Positions 7,840 to 12,084 of a DNA stretch of 12,084 nt are shown here, piece after piece. The position numbers and the translations under genes are program-made. This DNA is from Myxococcales bacterium (GTDB taxonomy: Bacteria > Myxococcota > Polyangia > HGW-17 > SLPX01). Numbering within the stretch: position 1 is the stretch's first letter; every line of letters begins with the position of its first letter. Under the pieces are notes generated by a model. It saw only the letters and a program-made list of their open reading frames with translations. It ran no database searches and was not told the origin of the DNA. The stretch is from positions 1-12,084 of the forward strand of contig SLPX01000394.1 of the NCBI GenBank assembly GCA_007131745.1. The letters are read 5' to 3'.

Positions 7840-7913
7840 CGCGCCCGGCAGGACTCGAACCTGCAACCCGCGGCTTAGAAGGCCGCTGCTCTATCCGGTT
7901 GAGCCACGGGCGC
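7840..7913 (-). tRNA. tRNA-Arg (TCT)
   Basis: Cloverleaf on the minus strand: acceptor GCGCCCG/CGGGCGC, D arm GCTC/GAGC, anticodon stem GCGGC/GCCGC with loop CTTCTAA (anticodon TCT, plus positions 7877-7879), T arm GCAGG/CCTGC with loop TTCGAGT, discriminator G. CCA is not encoded. This tRNA reads AGA/AGG. It is the middle gene of the Pro-Arg-His cluster. Confidence 0.97.
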
Positions 7914-7919
7914 ACTCTT

Positions 7920-7932
7920 CGCGGATACCGCG
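7920..7932 (-). other. Small hairpin in the Pro-Arg tRNA spacer
   Basis: CGCGG-TAT-CCGCG on the minus strand makes a five-bp GC-rich stem with a three-base loop in the 22-base spacer between tRNA-Pro and tRNA-Arg. It could help separate or process the precursor, but this is inference from base pairing alone. Confidence 0.4.
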
Positions 7933-7935
7933 CGG

Positions 7936-8010
7936 TCGGGGCGAGAGGATTTGAACCTCCGACATCCTGCTCCCAAAGCAGGCGCGCTAGCCAGACTGCG
8001 CTACGCCCCG
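7936..8010 (-). tRNA. tRNA-Pro (TGG)
   Basis: Cloverleaf on the minus strand: acceptor CGGGGCG/CGCCCCG, D arm GCGC/GCGC, anticodon stem CCTGC/GCAGG with loop TTTGGGA (anticodon TGG, plus positions 7973-7975), T arm GGAGG/CCTCT with loop TTCAAAT, discriminator A. The 5' CGGGG start is typical of bacterial tRNA-Pro. CCA is not encoded. It is the first gene of the cluster, downstream of rdgB on the same strand. Confidence 0.97.
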
Positions 8011-8020
8011 AAGTGTCCGG

Positions 8021-8026
8021 AGTATA
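8021..8026 (-). promoter_or_regulatory. Candidate -10 element of the tRNA cluster promoter
   Basis: TATACT on the minus strand ends 10 bases before the tRNA-Pro 5' end and is followed by a GC-rich discriminator (CCGG), as often seen at stable-RNA promoters. No good -35 hexamer is visible 16-18 bases upstream, so the call is tentative. Read-through from rdgB, 105 bases upstream, is the alternative. Confidence 0.35.
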
Positions 8027-8115
8027 CACAGTACCGCAAAGAGCGGCTTTTTTAAGTAAAATATCCGGGCGTGGAACGCAACAAAAAAATCACGCTATTT
8101 TTCGGATTCATTCGA

Positions 8116-8811
8116 TCATCTCTTGACGGCCCTTTTTTTTGACAAATACACCTCCAGATATTCTACCATTTTCTTTACAGCATGCGCCCTGTGGCTGATC
8201 CTGTTTTTCACTCCGGCGTCCAACTCCGCAAAGGTTTTTCCATGAGCAGGAAAGTAGAAAACCGGATCATAACCAAACCCGGATTCGCCTCTCGGCTTCT
8301 CCAATATATACCCCCTGCATCCACCTACTGCAATATGCAACCCGCTTTTATCCGAGCTACGCGCGCAATCGCGGGCGACACTATTTACTCCGGAAGCTAA
8401 CGCGGGATCGAAAAAAGCCATGACACAACGAAATCCCGCTGTTCTCTTCGACGGGGGAACATGGGCCAGATTTTTCAAAAGCAATGTCGTGTTTCGCTCA
8501 TCATCCGCGCCCGGTCCGGCGTAGCGGGCGGATTTCACCCCCGGCCGTCCTCCAAGAGCGTCTACTTCCAACCCGCTGTCATCGGCCAACGCAGGCATGG
8601 ATGCAAACAATGCCGCGCTTCGCGCCTTTAATACAGCGTTGGCCTCGAAAGTGTCCCCTGTTTCTTCCACCGGCGAAAACCCGGGTATTTCATGGCATGA
8701 TATTATCCTGATGTTCAAACACGACAACAAATCACGGAGTTCGCGCACCTTCCCCTTGTTCGTAGTCGCAAACAGAACATTCTCACACTGGCCGCGGATC
8801 CATCCTGCCAT
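8116..8811 (-). CDS. rdgB: XTP/dITP diphosphatase (RdgB/HAM1 family)
   Basis: This enzyme hydrolyses non-canonical purine triphosphates (dITP, ITP, XTP) to the monophosphate and pyrophosphate, keeping deaminated bases out of DNA and RNA; it acts in the cytosol as a dimer. Family motifs are in order: nucleotide-binding ATTNKGK (15-21), the acidic/metal site ADDSGLEVDALGG (76-88) with the catalytic Asp of DDSG, SARYAG (94-99), GFGYDP (178-183), and the C-terminal ISHR (205-208). The length of 231 is longer than the usual ~195-205. Extra residues are an 11-residue N-terminus before the conserved VLFATTNKGK and about 20 residues near 139-158, between the central strand and the EKPRGE segment. The ATG at 8811 is the only ATG upstream of the first motif. 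Its likely GGAG lies inside a small hairpin. The MFS gene ends 97 bases upstream on the same strand and the tRNA cluster follows. Confidence 0.95.
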   Translation of the reverse strand: MAGWIRGQCENVLFATTNKGKVRELRDLLSCLNIRIISCHEIPGFSPVEETGDTFEANAVLKARSAALFASMPALADDSGLEVDALGGRPGVKSARYAGPGADDERNTTLLLKNLAHVPPSKRTAGFRCVMAFFDPALASGVNSVARDCARSSDKSGLHIAVGGCRGYILEKPRGESGFGYDPVFYFPAHGKTFAELDAGVKNRISHRAHAVKKMVEYLEVYLSKKRAVKR

Positions 8812-8821
8812 GCTGTGTTAA

Positions 8822-8836
8822 CTCCGGTGCGCGGAG
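8822..8836 (-). promoter_or_regulatory. Hairpin covering the rdgB Shine-Dalgarno
   Basis: On the minus strand CTCCG-CGCAC-CGGAG forms a five-bp stem. Its 3' arm contains the GGAG that is the likely ribosome binding site for the rdgB ATG 10-12 bases on. No T-tract follows, so it is not a convincing terminator for the MFS gene. Reduced or conditional rdgB translation is inferred. Confidence 0.35.
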
Positions 8837-8908
8837 ACCCGCATCCTCGTTTTCATGCGTGTAAGGATCTTTGTACCGATAGGCTCGCCCTGGTTCATGG
8901 AGGAATCG

Positions 8909-10738
8909 TCACGCTTCCTTCACATTGGGCAATTCCAAGCCGAACCCCTGTCTTTTGTCGGCTCTCTTGAGCTGGAACGCAAGGAAGATTGAAATGATTC
9001 CGCACAACACCAGTATTAAAATCGGTATTTGGTAGTCATAGTAATCCAAGAGTTCATTGGCCTGCATCAACTTGACCAGTTCACTGATTTCGCCGCCGGT
9101 AAGACTCCCATCTTTTTCCAAGCTCACGGCTATCTGTTTCAGATACGCCTCGGCCTCGGAATCCTTGAATGCCGGATGCTTTTCTTCGATCTGAGCCGCT
9201 ATCGCACCCAGCCTGTCTATGACTTCTTCCTTGGAGGTATCCTGGGTCACTTCGAGACTGACTCGCACCTTGTCAATCTCCCTCTTTGTCTCAGCGTTCG
9301 AGGGAATCGCTATGAGCAGAGCCCCGATGCCCCAGAAAAACAAACCCAACCCCCAGTTCTGAACGGTAAACATGGATGCATACGCGGTACCCAGCCTGCT
9401 CTCGGGCACAATCTTTGCGACCGAAGGCCACATGGCAGCGGGAACGAGTGAAAAGGCCACGCCAAGGCTGAGCAGTCCGAAATACGCGAACATCGGGTGA
9501 TTGGAAAGCGACAGGGCCAAATGCGCAAAAATCAGGAGCAGCGCGCCCAGTATCATGAGCGAAGCCGCTTTTCCTTTCTTGTCGACGATGCTGCCGAAAA
9601 TCGGGGTGAATATTATCGTACCGAGTGGAATGAGCGCGGATGTTTTGGGCCCGTTTTTAAGCCAGTACCCAAGCATTTCCCTGTTCACGAAAACAATGAT
9701 TCCAAACAAGACAAGGATGATCAGTCTTGCAATATTCTTTTTAGCGGAACCCTTTAGATTATTGGGAATGAGCGTAAAACCCAGCGCAAAGAGAAACGCT
9801 ATTATGTATACAAGTGAATTACCCAGGGCTTCACTACCGAAAACCACCACTGCTCCTTCTGGAGGAAGCACGTAAGAAAACCCGAACTTGTTCACGAGCA
9901 AATCGGGAGCGTACTGTATAAAGGGAAACACCGCGGAATAAAAAGCCACGCACAAAAGGGTTATGTATACGAAAGAGCTGTTCTTGACGAGTTTAACAAG
10001 GTCGGAAAACTTGAAATCCTCAGAAGCTTCGGCTTCTTCCTTCTCTTCGCCGCCCTCTTCAGCTTCGTCTTTTTTCGCTTCTTTTTCAGCCTTCGCGGCT
10101 TCCGCGTCTTGCTTGTCGATCTTATAGTCGAAAATCGTGTAGATCATAAACATGATCATGGAAAGCCCGATCAGGGTCGCAGCGAAATTGACGGCAGGAG
10201 CAACCGATCCTCCCGCAATGTCAAGAGAGATGGCGATCGCCATGGCCGAACCAAGCCTTCCGAACCCCATGTTTATTCCCATGGCAAGCGCTACCTCGTA
10301 GCCCTTGAACCATTTTACGATGGTCCTCATAACAATGACGCAAACCACCTCGAGACCTATGCCGAAAAACACTCGTCCCAATATCAAACCAATCAATGTA
10401 TGTTCAGACAGGATAATATTGGACGCGGTCAGTGCCGATATCAGGCCTCCCAAAGCCGCTATGCCTCCGAACGCGTATCCCGCTATCCTGATGCCCCACT
10501 TGTCCAGTATGATCCCCCCAACGATGATCATACCAAACACATTGGCGATTGTAGTAAGCCCTACTATTCTTCCGAACTGCTCACTCGTAAATCCGAACTC
10601 GCTTTCCATCAGGTCTCTCAGGCCCGAATAGAAATCCTGGAAGTAGTAGGTTGAAAACATCAATCCGCTGATGAGGATCAGCACCAACCACCTGACGGCG
10701 GCCTTGTCTCGTAATGTGGCTTGAATTTTTTCTTTCAT
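8909..10738 (-). CDS. Major facilitator superfamily transporter with extra membrane segments and large inserts
   Basis: Inner-membrane secondary transporter of 609 residues; substrate unknown. The N-terminal half has six hydrophobic segments (first about 16-34) with MFS motif A as GIILDKWGIRIAG (75-87) between helices 2 and 3. A highly charged, Lys/Glu/Ala-rich cytoplasmic linker (~205-243) joins the halves. The C-terminal half resumes at ~253-280, and the repeated motif A is GSIVDKKGK (382-390). Between them lie about 80 residues (288-366) holding two extra hydrophobic stretches (~305-325, ~336-351), so 14 rather than 12 membrane segments are likely. A further ~90 soluble residues (480-568) sit before the last helix (570-588); with N-terminus inside they would be extracytoplasmic. 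Usual MFS proteins have 400-450 residues. The ATG at 10738 follows AAGGGAAG at good spacing. Its own promoter and long leader lie upstream. A carrier for an organic anion or peptide is possible, but nothing in the sequence decides it. Confidence 0.9.
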   Translation of the reverse strand: MKEKIQATLRDKAAVRWLVLILISGLMFSTYYFQDFYSGLRDLMESEFGFTSEQFGRIVGLTTIANVFGMIIVGGIILDKWGIRIAGYAFGGIAALGGLISALTASNIILSEHTLIGLILGRVFFGIGLEVVCVIVMRTIVKWFKGYEVALAMGINMGFGRLGSAMAIAISLDIAGGSVAPAVNFAATLIGLSMIMFMIYTIFDYKIDKQDAEAAKAEKEAKKDEAEEGGEEKEEAEASEDFKFSDLVKLVKNSSFVYITLLCVAFYSAVFPFIQYAPDLLVNKFGFSYVLPPEGAVVVFGSEALGNSLVYIIAFLFALGFTLIPNNLKGSAKKNIARLIILVLFGIIVFVNREMLGYWLKNGPKTSALIPLGTIIFTPIFGSIVDKKGKAASLMILGALLLIFAHLALSLSNHPMFAYFGLLSLGVAFSLVPAAMWPSVAKIVPESRLGTAYASMFTVQNWGLGLFFWGIGALLIAIPSNAETKREIDKVRVSLEVTQDTSKEEVIDRLGAIAAQIEEKHPAFKDSEAEAYLKQIAVSLEKDGSLTGGEISELVKLMQANELLDYYDYQIPILILVLCGIISIFLAFQLKRADKRQGFGLELPNVKEA

Positions 10739-10756
10739 AACTTCCCTTTGTTTGAC

Positions 10757-10823
10757 TCCCCTTTACCGGGGGGAACGAACTTTGTTCGGGTTAAAAAAAA
10801 GAAACAGCCCGCGTTTACCGGCT
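10757..10823 (-). promoter_or_regulatory. Structured leader of the MFS gene with a possible attenuator
   Basis: Between the promoter and the ATG, the minus strand shows three elements in order. First is a weak stem AGCC/GGCT (10820-10823, 10806-10809), followed by GTTTC and a run of T (to 10793) and so resembling a poor intrinsic terminator. Next is CGAAC-AAA-GTTCG (10788-10776). Last is a CCCC/GGGG-type stem (10774-10757), about 8 bases before the ribosome binding site. No known riboswitch is recognised. Attenuation or structure-controlled translation is inferred. Confidence 0.35.
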
Positions 10824-10877
10824 ATGGATACGATGCATGCTGCTTCAGCAACACTATAAGAGCCTCAATTTTCGGAG

Positions 10878-10906
10878 ATTAAATTCAATGATACAACCGA
10901 CGTCAA
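10878..10906 (-). promoter_or_regulatory. Sigma-70-type promoter of the MFS gene
   Basis: On the minus strand TTGACG (10906-10901) and TTTAAT (10883-10878) are separated by exactly 17 bases; each matches consensus at 5 of 6 positions. Transcription would begin near 10871, giving a leader of about 130 bases before the ATG at 10738. It lies downstream of nrdG, so the transporter can be expressed independently of the nrd genes. The remaining 10907-10999 holds no gene I can support. Confidence 0.7.
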
Positions 10907-10999
10907 CACTTTTTTTGAAATCCCTGCGTCCACCCGGTTTCAGGGGTCTAAGAAGGTTGAAACAAACGCGGTGAATTGCGTTTACCATGGAATTGTCGA

Positions 11000-11692
11000 T
11001 CATTCATTGCGTTTCCAGCGATGCGTTCCTTGCTGAACTATATACCGAAACCCTCGCGGCAACCCGCTTTTTATTTTTTCAAGATCGTCAAAAGAAAGCA
11101 TTTCGGGAAAAAACGTTGTTCTGAAAATGCACTCCCGAGCACGCGACGATATCAAGTCCATGGTCTCCCGAACCGCGTCCGCTGCACCTTCCCGCCCACA
11201 GCACAACGGGTACTTGTCCCACGGAGCTTTTATGTCGAGAGCAATGAAATCTACAAGGTCTGCATCCAGGAGCGCCTTAACCACTTCGGGCAAACTGCCG
11301 TTCGTGTCGATTTTCACTAGATATCCGAGTTTCTTGAGGGACGAGGCGAAATCCATTATTCCCGGCTGCATGGTGGGCTCACCCCCTGTGACCACCACTC
11401 CATCCAACAACCGCTTTCTCTCTTCGAGATATGCTTCCATTCGGCGCTTGTTTGCACGAAAATCCGGAAACGAATCGACGTTTGATTTTTTTTCCGGTTC
11501 TTTTTCACCGAATGGAACGTGGGTCAATTCTTTATTGTGGCAGAAGGGACAGGCGAAATTGCATCCTTGCACAAAAACAATAGACGCTGTACGCCCGGGA
11601 AAATCGGAAAGGGTGAGAGGCTGAAAGCCCGCTATATAAAGACCGATGTCCCTTTCTTCTTCTCCAAAACCTACACCGGCCTTTTTCGCCAT
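11000..11692 (-). CDS. nrdG: Anaerobic ribonucleoside-triphosphate reductase activating protein (radical SAM)
   Basis: A radical-SAM activase that uses a [4Fe-4S] cluster and S-adenosylmethionine to place the glycyl radical on NrdD. The cluster motif CxxxCxxC is C44-NFA-C48-PF-C51. The SAM-binding GGEP is at 103-106, and the later IDTNG (128-132) and ALDIKAP motifs fit the family. The 230 residues and the opening GFQPLTLSDFPG...QGCNFACPFCHN match the NrdG2-type activases rather than the shorter enterobacterial NrdG. About 19 residues precede the conserved N-terminus; the ATG at 11692 has GGGAG about 8 bases upstream and no better start is seen. The gene begins 24 bases after the nrdD stop on the same strand, so the two form one operon, as expected for enzyme and activase. 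Confidence 0.93.
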   Translation of the reverse strand: MAKKAGVGFGEEERDIGLYIAGFQPLTLSDFPGRTASIVFVQGCNFACPFCHNKELTHVPFGEKEPEKKSNVDSFPDFRANKRRMEAYLEERKRLLDGVVVTGGEPTMQPGIMDFASSLKKLGYLVKIDTNGSLPEVVKALLDADLVDFIALDIKAPWDKYPLCCGREGAADAVRETMDLISSRARECIFRTTFFPEMLSFDDLEKIKSGLPRGFRYIVQQGTHRWKRNE

Positions 11693-11716
11693 CTTTTTCT
11701 CCCAACATAAAGAAGT

Positions 11717-12084
11717 TCAACCCACCTGCCGGCCGTGTATGTCTTTCATTGCTTTGTCGTATTTGCTGCGCTGGTCGAATTCAGCCTGTTTTCCTGCATT
11801 CCACTGGTCCACAGGCCGCAGGTATCCCACTACGCGGGAATATATTTCAGTTGTCTTTCCGCAATCCGGACAAGCCGCACATTCTCCCATGAGATAGCCA
11901 TGGTCGGGGCAGATCGAAAAAGTCGGCGTTATCGTAAAATACGGCAGGCGATACGCGTTGCATACCTTTTTCACAAAGCTCTTTACGGCCGAAGGATCCG
12001 CGGCCGCCTCACCGAGATATACGTGCAGCACCGTTCCACCCGTGTATCGAACCTGGAGATCATCCTGGAGGTCCCGGGTCTGGG
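11717..12084 (-). CDS. nrdD: Class III anaerobic ribonucleoside-triphosphate reductase, C-terminal part (partial)
   Basis: C-terminal ~122 residues of the oxygen-sensitive enzyme that reduces ribonucleotides to deoxyribonucleotides by glycyl-radical chemistry. The frame is open to the right edge; first visible full codon at 12082-12080. Diagnostic features: the RYTGGTVLHVYLGE segment; a zinc ribbon with CPDHGYLMGE followed by CAACPDCGK (note one C-x2-H pair where C-x2-C is common); and the radical-site motif RVVGYLRPVDQW, whose Gly carries the radical. The protein ends normally after the radical loop with a charged tail. An in-frame GTG at 12031 is internal and not the start. nrdG follows after 24 bases. 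It shows an anaerobic or facultative way of life. Confidence 0.95.
   Translation of the reverse strand, partial: QTRDLQDDLQVRYTGGTVLHVYLGEAAADPSAVKSFVKKVCNAYRLPYFTITPTFSICPDHGYLMGECAACPDCGKTTEIYSRVVGYLRPVDQWNAGKQAEFDQRSKYDKAMKDIHGRQVG

Noticed and set aside
8034..8053. CCGC-AAAGA-GCGG followed by six T on the plus strand, resembling a terminator.
   Set aside because: The stem has only four bp and there is no plus-strand gene upstream that would need it; it overlaps the putative tRNA promoter region.
7402..8126. Several open frames on both strands across the tRNA region.
   Set aside because: They run through three clear tRNA genes and a terminator, so they are chance frames in structured RNA sequence.
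8818..8898. A 26-codon open frame on the minus strand (ATG to TAA) between the MFS gene and rdgB, with a basic product.
   Set aside because: There is no convincing ribosome binding site, no recognisable motif, and the length is easily reached by chance in a 97-base gap.

Overview
The window looks like a chromosomal segment of an anaerobic, two-membrane (diderm) bacterium. A Desulfobacterota/Deltaproteobacteria-type host is my best guess, not a proof. The grounds are a class III (oxygen-sensitive) ribonucleotide reductase with its radical-SAM activase, the end of what looks like an outer-membrane beta-barrel protein, three tRNA genes without encoded CCA, and a mid-range base composition judged by eye. 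I see no insertion sequence, phage gene, integrase or CRISPR array.

Layout. The left half is read on the plus strand: the 3' end of a probable outer-membrane protein (1-476), an unrecognised membrane-anchored protein with a lysine/aspartate-rich 15-residue tandem repeat and a possible OB-fold tail (538-2028), then a very large UvrA-type ATPase of 1824 residues (2106-7580). The right half is read on the minus strand. From the right edge: the 3' end of nrdD (11717-12084), nrdG (11000-11692), a 261-base structured leader with a good sigma-70-type promoter, an unusually elaborated MFS transporter (8909-10738), rdgB (8116-8811), a tRNA-Pro/tRNA-Arg/tRNA-His cluster (8010-7721) and a strong hairpin plus U-tract terminator (7713-7680). 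The two halves converge at about 7580-7690.

Function. nrdD-nrdG make and activate the anaerobic dNTP-producing enzyme. rdgB cleans ITP/XTP-type nucleotides from the pool, and the UvrA-like protein belongs to nucleotide excision repair. The block is therefore loosely a genome-maintenance and nucleotide neighbourhood with a transporter and tRNAs between, but no common operon is visible.

The most notable object is the giant UvrA. It is two complete UvrA-like halves fused head to tail (four ABC ATPase modules, eight or more CxxC pairs). Tandem UvrA of about 1800 residues is known from Chlamydia, so the fusion is not new. Here the two halves have lost different residues: the first half is altered in the Q-loop and switch histidine of ABC1, the second in the signature of ABC3 and the Q-loop of ABC4. 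The second half has also lost most of the insertion domain. Each half would thus keep one fully canonical composite ATP site, of opposite type. Its TTG start sits directly after a long nested inverted repeat. The MFS protein carries an extra pair of hydrophobic segments in its C-terminal half and an approximately 90-residue extracytoplasmic insert before the last membrane helix.
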